Positions 36,633 to 47,124 of a stretch of 64,000 bases of DNA are shown here, piece after piece; positions within the stretch are counted from its first letter, which is position 1, and the number at the start of each line of letters is the position of its first letter. Source of the DNA: Vitellaria paradoxa (taxonomy: Eukaryota > Streptophyta > Magnoliopsida > Ericales > Sapotaceae); NCBI GenBank assembly GCA_019916065.1, contig CM034233.1:26609936-26673935 (forward strand), read 5' to 3'. The notes under the pieces were generated by a model, which was not told the origin of the DNA, made no database searches, and worked only from the letters and a program-made list of their open reading frames with translations. A program made the translations under genes and the position numbers.

Positions 36633-36779
36633 TCAATTTCACAAATAATAATTATTAAAAACTTTTTATCAAAATTTATTAAAAATTTCGTCGCTAACTC
36701 TTTTTTTCCCTCACTTTTAACTTCGAAAAGGAAATTGAAGCTCCCCCCCCAAAAAAAATATTTTGTTTTAATCCTCTTG

Positions 36780-37080
36780 CCATTGATACTTTTGGAGATA
36801 AAGATGCAAATGGGTCAAATCGACTCATGTCTTAACTTGACCTAACCCATCTCGTTCGATCCCAATTGTTCGTACGCCCCAGCTTGCCCTACCCGAATCA
36901 AGACATGAGCCACCTTGACCCAGCTTGTGACCCAACCTGAGCCCTGCCCTTCTCCCATACTGCACCAACATTCATTCACACTTTTTAAATTAAAAAAAAA
37001 GGTAAATGTATTTAAATCGTTAAATTTTAATTTAATGTTTTTCGACCACAAGTAATTAAATTGATATAGGTTACTATGTT
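36780..37080. repeat. possible hAT-type end fragment
   Basis: GCAAATGGGTCAAATCGAC followed by many CTTGACC/GACCCA words resembles the subterminal blocks of the hAT at 26546, but no opposite end or duplication was found, so it may be a fragment. Confidence 0.3.
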
Positions 37081-38105
37081 AGCCCTCAAATCTAATACAG
37101 AATGTCCCACATTAGAAAACCTAGCTAGAGGGATGGGCAGGCCATGTCCCTTCTAATTTTAATATAATACATAGTGTAAATGATTAAACAAATTAAAATT
37201 GACATCTCTAAATTAGACTTAACATTAAGTATAATAAAATAAAAATTTATTTTTATTTAAAAAATAATATAATTTAGCCCTGTAAACAAAAAAATTTTAC
37301 TTGTGTCAGTTACTGTTGCCCTCACTAAAATTTTCTTTTGATCCTATTATCCAAATTTATCTGTACTTATCTTCTCCCATAACCGACCTTTATCAGCTGA
37401 TCATTAAAACAAATGCCTTAACATTACGATTTTAGTAAGTCCACGTATTGTGTGTGTATATGTATATAATGATCGAAAAATTGTATCCAAGTCATATTTT
37501 GTAATCTTTTAAAGCTATTAGTCATACTAAAAAAAAAGTATTGCTTTTAAGTCACATTAATGTGGAAAGTTTTGTATTTAAGTCACACTTTTAAGTGGGT
37601 CCCACGAGTTTGTTTTAAATATAATTTATAATATGACTTAAATGCCCTTTTTTCTATAATTAACTGAGATGAAATTGCCGAGAATTATAGAATCGAGAAT
37701 CACGTTTTACGTTTTTATTTCATTCCTTATAAATCGTGTGAACAAGCATATAGTGAGATAAAAGTCTGTTAAAGGATTATATACGAAGGAATAGATACAG
37801 ATTAGACGAGTTTGTGCAGTGAGATTAACGTCGGTCGAAGAAATACGTACGGATTTGGATTACGCATTTGGGTGAGTTTGTGCTGTGAACGATTTCGGTC
37901 AGTCATGTCTTCAAATTGAATGCTGCTATGTAAGTTTGGTACAGAGACTTTTGTAATCAATTTGAACTGTGAAATTTCATTTTCAGATTTTGCGTTAAAG
38001 GTGTGTGAGAATTGGTCGAGTTTGAATTTGGAAAATGTGTAATTTAGTTATTCAATCCATGAACATTCTTCATGTTTTCTGAGAAACGATGTTGATTTTT
38101 AAAAT

Positions 38106-40478
38106 ATGATTATGTTGGCTCACATGGTTGGTTTGTGTTATATATCGATTGATGTTTTTTTCGGCGGTTTGAACACAGTACCGATCCAAAACAGTACCGG
38201 TACTGTTTCCAACAGTTCCGGTACTGTTTCTAATAGTGTGCCAATTGGTGATGCTGGTACTGGTCTGGATTCGTATGATGATTACTGTGATGTTGATGTG
38301 TATCGTAGTTCAATTTCAAGCCGTAAGGATAAACCATTATTGTATTCTAATTGGTCGTCATTAATATTGAGAGTAGGACAAGAATTCGTAGGAGGTGTTG
38401 ATGAGTTTCGTGATGCAATTTGTCGATATGCTACAGAGGTTGGCTTTGAATTTTTGTATGAGAGGAATAACAAGGATAGAGTTGAAGTTGTTTGTGCAAA
38501 AAAGTTCGCTGAAGGGTGTCCATGGTCAATTGTTGCATCGTTATCAAAAGTTAGTCGTAATTTTTACATAAGGAAATTCAACAATGTTCACAGTTGTGGT
38601 CCGATAATTATTAGGGATAGAGAATGAGCAGGAAATCTTTGGGTAAGTTGATTGTTGATCAGGTAGCATTAAAACCTTCAATGTCGCCAGTCGACGTTAT
38701 TATATTTTTTAAAAACAACTATGGCATGGAAATTAGCTATGATAAGGCTTGTAGTGCTTTAGAGAAAGCTAAAGACATGATTTATGGTGAGTATGCTGAT
38801 TCGTTTAATCACTTAAGTTGTTATGTGAAGGCTGCAATGGATCTTAACCCAGGTAGTCATAGTGTGTTGGATGTGGATGACGGTATAAACCGGTTTAGAC
38901 GGTTGTTTATATCATTTGGGGCTAGTATACGTGGATTCAAATATTGCAGGCCTATCATTTTTATTGATGGTACTTTCTTGAAGTCACGTTTCAAGGGTAT
39001 TCTAATGGCAGCTACTGGCAAGGATGCGAAAAATGGTATGTTAATGTTTATAATTTTATGCGGTACTGTTTGTATGCGGTACTATTTTTGTGCGGTACTG
39101 TTTTTGTGCGGTACTATTTTTATGCGGTACTGTTTTATTATGTGGTACTGTTTTTAGTAAGATGTAGTATCGTATAAACACAGTACCAAATGTATCTAGC
39201 AATACAAAGAATGGTACTATTTTTGTGCGGTACTATTTTTATGCGGTACTGTTTTATTATGTGGTACTGTTTTTAGTAAGATGTAGTATCATATAAACAC
39301 AGTACCAAATGTATCTAGTATTCAAAGACTACAAGTACACCATACAAAGAATGGTACTGTTTTTATGCGGTACTGTTTTATTATGCGGTACTGTTTTTAA
39401 TTCGGTACTGTTTTTATGTTCATCTGCAGGGTTATTCCCATTGGCATTTGTTGTTGTTGATTCAGAGAATTTCGATAATTGGTCTTGGTTCCTAAGTCAT
39501 TTGCGTGAGATATTGAACCCCTCTGAAGATTTTACATTTATTTCCGATAGAAATCCTGGATTGATGGAATCCTTGCCAATTAAGTTTCCTACATGTCATC
39601 ACTTTTTCTGTCTACAGCATTTGAAGAATAATTTAAGAGATAAATTTAGTCGTGGTAACAGATCTAATGGATCCCGTGAATACATTGTGAACTTGTTTTG
39701 TCAGTGTGCTTATACTCCCACAGTTACAGCATTTAAGGAGAAGTTAGATGTTTTGAAGAGGGAATGGGGTGCAATTGTGGATAACTTTTTGAGTGGATTG
39801 CCTGTGCAAAATTGGACTAATGCGTATTCTTGTAGTAGAAGGTATGGTAAGATGTCTTCAAATGCCATTAAATCTTTTAACTCATGGATTCTTGATGCAA
39901 GAAATATGCCAGTGGCACATTTGGTGGACAAGATAAGGGTTAAATTAATGGAATGGTTTGCCATAAGAAAGCTCGATGCTACAAAGTGGAATGGTGTTCT
40001 ATGTCCAAGAATGGAAGAGAAGTTTAATGCACTTGTTGATGCTGGTAGAACATGGACCATCAAGATGTGTTCAGATAGTATTTATGAAGTATTTTCTAAT
40101 CCTTCAACAACTGTTGATTTGGTGAATTGTACATGTTCTTGTTATGGTTGGCAAATTTTTGGTTTTCCATGCTCTCATGCATTTGCTGTTATTGGGAGGA
40201 TTAACAGACCTTTGAGTGAGTTTGTTGATGAGTACTTTCATGTTGATAATTAAAAATTGGCATATGAAGGTGTGATTGTTCCAATACCAACAGATATAAT
40301 CCAAGAGTTTGCAGACTGTAATAGTTCAATATTACCTCCAATAACACGGAGACCAACTGGAAGGCCGAAGAAGCGTAGGATTAGATTAACTGGTGAGCTT
40401 GTACGAAGAATTCGTTGTGGTCGTTGTGGTCGCATGGGCTCTCATAATAAGAAGACTTGCAAAGAGCCGTTGAGTTAA
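38106..40478 (+). pseudogene. MuDR-type MULE transposase
   Basis: Order: an N-terminal segment partly made of the element's own motif (TVPIQNSTGTVSNS, about 38180-38230); a FAR1/MuDR-type zinc-binding domain (VVCAKKFAEGCPW...VHSC, about 38490-38600); the MULE core with FIDGTFLKS (aspartate codon 38966) and FISDRN (aspartate codon 39546); a SWIM finger CTCSCYGWQIFGFPCSHAF (about 40130-40185); and a C-terminal knuckle CGRCGRMGSHNKKTC (about 40417-40461). A 394-bp GT-AG intron (39036-39429) splits the core in phase 1. Defects: a one-base frameshift near 38622 (the two frames overlap), an in-frame TAA at 40251-40253, and lysine at codon 39870 (SNAIKSFNSW) where MULE transposases usually have the catalytic glutamate. 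The start at 38106 is the first ATG of the frame; an earlier exon is possible. Confidence 0.88.
39036..39429 (+). repeat. transposase intron packed with motif repeats
   Basis: Intron begins GTATGTTAATG and ends TTCATCTGCAG. Inside, GCGGTACTGTTTTT-type units recur a dozen times, and a block of roughly 120-130 bases is duplicated (GTAGTATCGTATAAACACAG near 39161 and GTAGTATCATATAAACACAG near 39283). The splice joins residues KN to GLFPLAF, the normal MULE sequence, so the intron call is firm. Confidence 0.85.
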
Positions 40479-40619
40479 ATTGTTTTTTTTTCTCCCAAAA
40501 TTATGCTGTGAAGAAGTCTGTTATTGTTTATTTGTTATGGTACTGTTTTTGAATTAATAATGAGAATGAGTATGTTTCAATCCATTTTGTGGTAGTTATT
40601 TATTCAGCGATATTCGTTT

Positions 40620-40915
40620 TAATGTTGCTATTGAGAATGATAGCGGTATAAAACAATACCTGTACTGTTTTTATTAATACTGGTACTGTTTGTAATAGTG
40701 TATCAATTTTAGATTTGCAGACAGTACCGTTGTCATTCTTATATTTAAAGGACATAAAAATTTGTTGGTAACAATAGTTGTAAGTGTTTTTACAAGTAAA
40801 CTTCATTTGCAATACGTTGGTATTGAGATACTTCATACAAACAGTACCGGTACAAAACAGTACCGGTACTGTTAATATCAATACCGGTACTGTTTCCAAT
40901 AGATTATCAATCAGC
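40620..40915. repeat. motif cluster between the convergent genes
   Basis: Holds GTACTGTTTTTATTAATAC, ACAGTACCGTTG and, at about 40850-40905, four motif copies in alternating orientation ending GGTACTGTTTCCAATAG. The last block resembles the motif-coding part of the transposase at 38190-38240 (GGTACTGTTTCCAACAG), suggesting a shared origin. Confidence 0.7.
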
Positions 40916-41939
40916 ACTATTTGTAGCACTATCAACATAACAAGAATCAACATCCCAAGAATTATCATACAAATCGCAAAAACCATGACTATTTATGTTA
41001 GCAAAAATAGTACCATTAACTGAACATTGACTATTTGTATTAGCATAAACTGTATCATTCAATTTACAGGAAAAAAATGTTGAATATACAAGTATGTTGT
41101 TAAATAGAAACAGAGTGTGCACTAATACTGTTTTAATTACAATCACAATGTTTGTACATCACTAACGGACAGAAATTGTGATAGCATCTTTGCTCTGTAA
41201 GCTTGTACAGCTTCTTCTGAAAGTATCGGTTCAAGTGGCTCGTCATTTGATATGCATTGCATTACGTAGCACACCATTGGCCCACAGTCAACACTGCACA
41301 CAAGATGTTATAGATTGTAAGAATTTAGTTAGAGGTGTTCAACAATTTGCATGAATAAAAAAGGGTGTGGCTTACATTGTAGATCTTTGTTGTGGGCAAT
41401 TTGCTGCAGAAACAATAAGGTATTCGAATTCCATGCTGGTAAGTTTAATATTTTTTGTTATTGGATCATTGAGGTATTGGTCTTTAAGTTTCGATTCCAC
41501 ATACTCTTTCTGATACAATATGACAAATGTGGAGACAGTATGAGTTTTAATAAATAATACCGGTACTGTTGTAAATAGTTGAAAAGAGTACCAATGAAAT
41601 TATGTATAAAATTTACACACAGAATCTTACCACTTTCCTTGCATCCTCAAGATACAAATCTTTGGAATTTGCTCTACATGGTTTCATGGAATTATAATGT
41701 GTCCATGTCCACGTGTCTCTATCCAATACCAAAAGGGTCCAATGGTTGGGATCAGCAGGAATTCTCGTTCCACTTGTATTCAAAGGGAATACAAATAGTC
41801 TGTATGTATTAGATAGTTGCAGCTTTTAATCAATATGAGTTTCTCGAGCTGCATGATATCTCTCAAATACCACAAATGTCTGCAACAATAAAAAATGCAT
41901 GTTGTCAAATACCACATGCTTGCGGTTCTGTTTCCCCTA

Positions 41940-42330
41940 AGATGCATACTCTCGCAAAAACAGTACCGAATGATTGTAGTATGCCAACAGTAATATGAAA
42001 ATAAAAAAGAAGTCTCATATCCATCGCATGGCTGACAGTACCATATGGATGACAGTACCACATGTATGCGGTACTGTTTTTATGTATAAGATGAATGCTA
42101 TTTGAAAAACAGTACCAAACGATAACAGTATGAAAACAGTACCAGATGAATGCTAATTGAAAAACAGTACCGAACGATTATAGTATGCAAGCAGTACCAG
42201 ATGAATGCTAGTTGAAAAACAGTATCAAATGATTATAGTATGCAAACAGTACCACGTAACTAAAAAAGAAGTCATATCCATGCCATTTGCTGACCGTACC
42301 ACATGGTCGAGAGTACCACATATATGCTGT
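41940..42330. repeat. motif-rich intron of the Ulp1-like gene (intron 5)
   Basis: The intron between exons 5 and 6 (41880-42428) holds about nine exact motifs and a roughly 28-30-base repeat of the form AACAGTACCRNATGAATGCTA...GAAAAACAGTACCGAACGATTATAGTATGC, given here only in part. The unit relates to the 146-bp array upstream of the gene. Confidence 0.75.
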
Positions 42331-44109
42331 ACTATTTCTGAAAACATTTATGCTCTAGAAAAAGAGTATCGAATATATATAGTATGCAAAAAGCACAATT
42401 AAACACAGAAATAGGTCACATATCTTACCCAACACAAACTGCTGAAGTATAAGCATCTTTTGGGGAAAGTGCTGTTGACTGATTTATGTTGTGTTGATTC
42501 CAGATAGCGTGCATGACAGTCAATTAGCTGGGCAAATATTGTGATTAGTAAATATCAGATTAATTTGTTGAATTTAAGAAATAGTCAACATACTTTATTA
42601 ATTCTGTAGAAATATAAGTTAATCATATATGCCTACCATGTTTGATAAACTCTAATTTGCTATGATGTTGTAGATATCTTCAATGCTGATCATGCAGAGT
42701 GGTTCATTTGGTACAGCCCAAACAGTTGCACTGTGTTGTGTGTATACAGTGAGCAGTTAGATGTCAACAAGATCAGCCAAAAAAAAAAAAAAACAACAAC
42801 AACAACATGAGTTAAGTTTGAAATGTTTATGTTAATAGTACCAGATAAAGGAATGACAGTACCAATTATTGTAAAAAATAGAGAACAGTACCAGATGATA
42901 GCAAGTAATTTTTTTTAAAATTGAAAAGTAATAAAAAAGAAAGAGTTAAATATTGTCTTACGCTTTCCCCTCATTATCAATAAGTTTTAAGATCCATTCC
43001 TTTTCTATGTCTGATAGATGTGTGTTTTGTTGAAAAGTTAAAATAATCTGCTTAAGTGAAGGTTGCTTGGGCTCGGTTTGATGTGTAGACAGTTGTAGAA
43101 GATCAATGTCTATAACGTCAGATTCTATATCTTTCGGGACAACTGCCGTAGTGTCTGCCTTTTGTTTTTTGGCAACCTTCTTTTTACCACTGTATGTGAA
43201 CTCAGGATCTCTTTTCTTTTGGCGTGTTTTGTCATTGAGCCTTTTGTACATTGAAGGTGGTTCGTTTGCAGCTGGAGTTTGTTTTTCATTGGTATCTGAC
43301 TTCTTTGGCCTTCTAGTTGCTGCATGTTTCTGCGTCACCTGGTGGACGCTAGATTCAACAAGTTCAGACCTTAATAATTCAACAACTGCATTCACATTAA
43401 CAAGTTCTTCCTTTAGGTTTGTGTTTTACGGGTTGAGATTTTCATTGTCAAAGAACAACTTTGGCAGAATTTCATCTTTTTCTGCTATTTGCTTCTCCAA
43501 TTCAGCAATTTTATCATCTTTTTCCTTGACTTGTTGCTCCAGCTCTTCTATTTGTTCACGGTTCAAAATTGATAAAATTGAAGCAACTGGATCATTATTT
43601 GCTGAACTGGTACTGTTTCTGCTGATGCAACCTGTCTTGCCTCTTGTTCTGGTTCCTCTTATTCTGGTTCCTCTTATTCTGGTGCCTCTTGTTCTGGGAC
43701 TTTTTTTGCTATTTTGTCTGGTAAGGTGCCTTCATCAGATTCTGGTACTATTTCTGGAAGAATTTCAGCTATGGCAGAGGAAACAGTACCAGATTGATCG
43801 AGTTCAGGAGTACAAGACACCTCTTGTTTTCGCTCGCTTTCAGTTGTCTTATTCAAATGCACTATGTTTGTCTTCAGTTTTTGAAGAATGTCAGAAATTA
43901 CTAATTCATCATCACTGTTTTTTTCTGACGCAATGATGTATTCTTCTGTTTCTGTCCTTTCATCATCATCATTATCATCATCATATTGTTGTTGTCCATC
44001 CTCCTCCTCCTCATCCTCCTCATCATCATCATCAAGATCAGGTACAATTACCTGATATTTTGTTCATCAATTATAGAATTCATTAGTATGTCCAGGAATA
44101 CATTGTTGA

Positions 44110-44480
44110 ATCTAGAATGATTTTATTTATCAGATGCAAACAGTATCATGAAACACAAAAAGAGGTACCACACGGATGACAGTACCAAATGTATGCGGTA
44201 CTGTTTTTTTTAAGGATGCATGCTCGTTCAAAAACAGTACCGAATGTATATAGCATTCAAACAGTATCATGAAACACAACAAAATAGTACCGCATACATG
44301 AAAAAAAAAGAGGTCAGAAATGTAAAGAATAGCTGACAGTACCACATGTCTACGGTACTGTTTTGTTAAGAATGCATGCTCTTTAAAACACAGTACCTAA
44401 TGCATGGATGACAGTACCACATGTATGCGGTACTGTTTTTTGTATAAGATGAATTCTATTGGAAAAATAGTACCGAATAT
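44110..44480. repeat. motif-rich intron of the Ulp1-like gene (intron 2)
   Basis: Within the intron 44052-44521. Two to three units of about 150 bases, each with ACAGTACCACATG, a CGGTACTGTTTTTT arm and AAAACAGTACCGAATG. The donor of this intron (GTACTATTTCTG at 44521 reading left) is itself a one-base variant of the motif. Confidence 0.75.
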
Positions 44481-45486
44481 TCTTAGCATGCAAACATGAT
44501 TTATTTTATCAGAAATAGTACCTGATTTTTATTTAACTTTTTGAGATTTATTTTTTTCAATGCGTTGGACAATGGCTTGAGATCCCAGACTAGACATCTA
44601 GGTGTTGCACTCTTCTGTACTTGTTGGACCAGAGTGGTGTGCTCACAGATCCAGTACTGCATCATTTGTTAGGGCTGATTAGTTGAATGAAGTTTATAAG
44701 ACAGTACCAACATATAATATAGAATATGATATGAAAAGGTTACCGGTAACATCATGACACAGCCTACAACACCTTTGTTCCTAGAATCCGAGCACAAACT
44801 GTTCTCCAAGAATTCCAGTATATGTGCACTCCAGTTGTATTGGCGGATTTGATCCAAATTTTCAACCAATGTTGTGTAGTGCAACGACAATGAATGTCCT
44901 TTGTTAGGGACAAACAACGTTGCAAAACAGAAGAGTGTCAAAAGTCTTGCAACATCTTCTCTGCCAATGCGTGTTTGCTCTTCAGCAGCCTGCCGCAAAG
45001 CATCAGATATGTTTTGTTTCTTAATTCGTCGCAACCCAGAGAATCTACGAGAGACGAATTCAATGCCTGGCCTTGCGATTTTTTTGACACTGTCTATCAG
45101 TTGTTCACCATCTTCTATTGCAAACATTGTTCGCAACTCTTTCTCTCTGATGCGAAGCTTTATTCCACCTAAGTTGAAAGATTTGGACTGTGGGTCAAAT
45201 GTTTTGATGATTGTTTCCACATCAACATCGCTCTTCCTCGAGTAATCTTTGTTAATTTCACAGTTTAAAATAGTGAGGATGAGCTTCCAAAATGGAGAAT
45301 GTTTGAGATATACATGGTGTGCTTTTGTCAAGTTGATGGTTTCAACTTCATTAATGACTGAGATTAGGTTCGAACGGTACTGGATGTTCACCATGTTTGA
45401 TTTTGTATGAGCGTGATTGCAATACTTGTAATTCGTAATATTTGTTTTCTGTTAGAGATAAAATGCAAGATTATCTAGATACAGTA

Positions 45487-46440
45487 CCACTTCTATGACA
45501 GTACCGCATGTCTGACAGTATCACATCATGCGGTACTGTCTCAAAAATATGCTTGCTTCGCAAAAATAGTACCGAATGATTATATCATGCAAAAAGCACC
45601 ATTAAACAAAAAAAAGGATCACACATACAATGAAATGACCAACAGTACCACATGTATGACAGTACCATAGTCTGCGGTACTGTTTTATTTTATGATGCAT
45701 GCCCATTCAAAAACAGTACCGCATGACTCTATAATGCAAACATCATATTTAAACACAAAAATGGCTCACATATCAAAAGAATGACCGACAGTACCGCATG
45801 TATGACAGTACCATAGTCTGCGGTACTGTTTTATTTTATGATGCATGCCCGTTCAAAAATAGTACCGCATGACTCTATAATGCAAACATCATATTTAAAC
45901 ACAAAAAATGGCTCACATATCAAAAGAATGACCGACAGTACCGCATGTCTGACAGTACCACATCATGCGGTACTGTCTCACAAAATATGCTTGCTTCGCA
46001 AAAACAGTACTGAATGATTATATCATGCAAAAAGCACCATTAAACAAAGAAAAGAATCACACATACAATGAAATGACCGACAATACCGCATGTATGACAG
46101 TACCATAGTCTGCGGTACTGTTTTTTTTTATGATGCATGCCCGTTCAAAAATAGTACCGCATGACTCTAATATGCAAACATCATATTTAAACACAAAAAT
46201 GACTCACATATCAAACGAATGAGAGACAGTACCGCATGTATGAAAGTATCACATGTCTGCGGTACTGTTTTTTTATGGATGCATGTTCGTTAAAAAACAG
46301 TACCGCATGACTCTATCATGCAAACTTCACATTTAAACACAAAAATAGTTGCAAATATCAAAAGAATGACCGACAGTACCGCATGTATGACAGTACCACA
46401 TGTCTGTGGTAATGTTTCATATTAGGCTATTGTAAAAATA
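45487..46440. repeat. 146-bp tandem array upstream of the Ulp1-like gene
   Basis: Unit starts (ACAGTACCGCATG or close) at about 45498, 45641, 45788, 45935, 46079, 46226 and 46372, so the period is 143-147 bases. Two unit types alternate: A (ATCATGCGGTACTGTCTCA, then GCTTGCTTCGCAAAAA) at 45498 and 45935, and B (TAGTCTGCGGTACTG, then GATGCATGCCCGTTC) at 45641, 45788 and 46079. A repeats at 437 bases, a higher-order pattern. Each unit has two to four motif copies in opposed orientation, able to form hairpins. Confidence 0.88.
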
Positions 46441-46891
46441 GCAACGATTATACATTTTAGGAGAAACTAAATACATAATACAGTACCACAAAACCTGTTA
46501 TTAGAAAGATAATCGAAAACCCTAAACAGTACCACACAATAAATATTCAAACCCTCGATATGTGTTTTATCGAAAAACCCTAAAGAGTACCTTTAATCGA
46601 ATATAGTACCTGTTTATTGCGAAGGACTGTAATGTGTGGATTTGCTCGGCGAAAAGTTAGGGATCGATTGAGGCTTTATTTGGAAGAAGTTTTGATTAGT
46701 TTTCAGATAATTTGTGAAGAAGTTGGAAAGTCGCGGAACGTTTCCGATAAAACAGGGGGTTTTCAAATAACAGGTTTTCTGAGTGAAATATGCGCGAGGT
46801 CCTTTTTTGTCTTTTTGTTGCAAATATGACTTATTCACAAACAATTTTTAAGGGTCTGACTTAAATCCTTAAAAGTCAATAAATTGTGACC
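46440..46891. other. right terminal region of the MULE
   Basis: Motif density falls off by 46530. A GC-richer patch (46610-46800) has small open frames on both strands but no recognised product; it may be the 5' leader and promoter of the Ulp1-like gene. The last 70 bases carry the AAGTCA-type words that define the presumed end. Confidence 0.4.
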
Positions 46892-47124
46892 GGCCTCCAA
46901 AAACCCCATAATTTTAATTAATGATTTATATCTTAAGATGGACCACGGAGATGTTTGCACTCTTCCATTAGTTTCATTCATTCCATAATAATTTTAATGG
47001 GAAAGAGTATTGTAGAGTAAGAAAAATTAATAAAAAAATTTTATTTATTATTTTCTATATGTTATTGTTTTATAAAATTTATGTACGTAAACAACTGAAA
47101 AGGCGTATAATTAATTAACAAATT

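Larger units (their letters stand above)
41143..45394 (-). pseudogene. Ulp1/SENP-like (C48) cysteine protease gene, eight exons
   Basis: Reconstructed exons, all with GT-AG borders and agreeing phases: 44744-45394, 44522-44656, 42962-44051, 42637-42730, 42429-42527, 41631-41879, 41376-41509, 41143-41293. Exons 1-2 form a plant-mobile-domain/DUF1985-like front (FNLGGIKLRIREKELR; LQYWICEHTTLV across the junction). Exon 3 is an acidic D/E run (about 43955-44045), EEPEQ-type repeats, a coiled coil (REQIEELEQQVKEKDDKI, about 43500-43560) and a lysine-rich KKKVAKKQK. Exons 6-8 give the C48 core: the histidine in HWTLLVLD, N in HYNSM where the catalytic aspartate is expected, and the cysteine in DCGPMVCYVM. 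Stops: TAA at 43674 and 43659, a frameshift near 43610, TAA at 43426, TAG at 42652, TAA at 41826. Ulp1 enzymes process or remove SUMO-type modifiers; the role in a transposon is unknown. Confidence 0.82.
38170..46535. repeat. dispersed 8-bp word ACAGTACC / GGTACTGT
   Basis: About 65-70 exact copies by my hand count plus many one-base variants (ACAGTATC, ATAGTACC, GGTACTATT). Chance would give well under one. Copies occur in the transposase 5' end, its intron, the space between the genes (40540-40900), five introns of the Ulp1-like gene, its exon 3, and the region upstream of it. Many are paired head to head, as ACAGTACCNCATG...ATGCGGTACTGT. The word stops near 46530 and does not occur left of 38170 within the element. 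Confidence 0.9.
37480..46891. mobile_element. large Mutator-like element with Ulp1-like gene and dense 8-bp motif
   Basis: About 9.4 kb holding a MuDR-type transposase (+, 38106-40478) and an Ulp1-like protease gene (-, 45394-41143), tail to tail. The inner limits are certain from the genes and from the ACAGTACC/GGTACTGT words (38170-46530). The outer limits are inferred: both edges hold repeated AAGTCA words in opposite orientation (AAGTCATATTTT at 37489, TTTAAGTCACA near 37545 and 37578; their inverses at 46822-46832, 46858 and 46874). No terminal inverted repeat of normal MULE length and no 9-bp duplication could be fixed, which agrees with the TIR-less Kaonashi type of MULE in Arabidopsis, also known to carry Ulp1-like genes. 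Confidence 0.8.

Noticed and set aside
43106..43936. 276-codon open frame on + with serine/phenylalanine/leucine-rich product
   Set aside because: It is the antisense of exon 3 of the Ulp1-like gene; its product reflects lysine- and glutamate-rich codons read backwards.
45487..46440. CRISPR-like or centromere-like array
   Set aside because: Units are contiguous 146-bp tandem copies confined to a plant MULE; no spacers, and far too short for a centromere.
37471..46892. Terminal inverted repeat GATCGAAAAATTG / GGTCACAATTT for the MULE
   Set aside because: Similarity is weak and no 9-bp duplication flanks it; only the AAGTCA-type subterminal words were used for limits.
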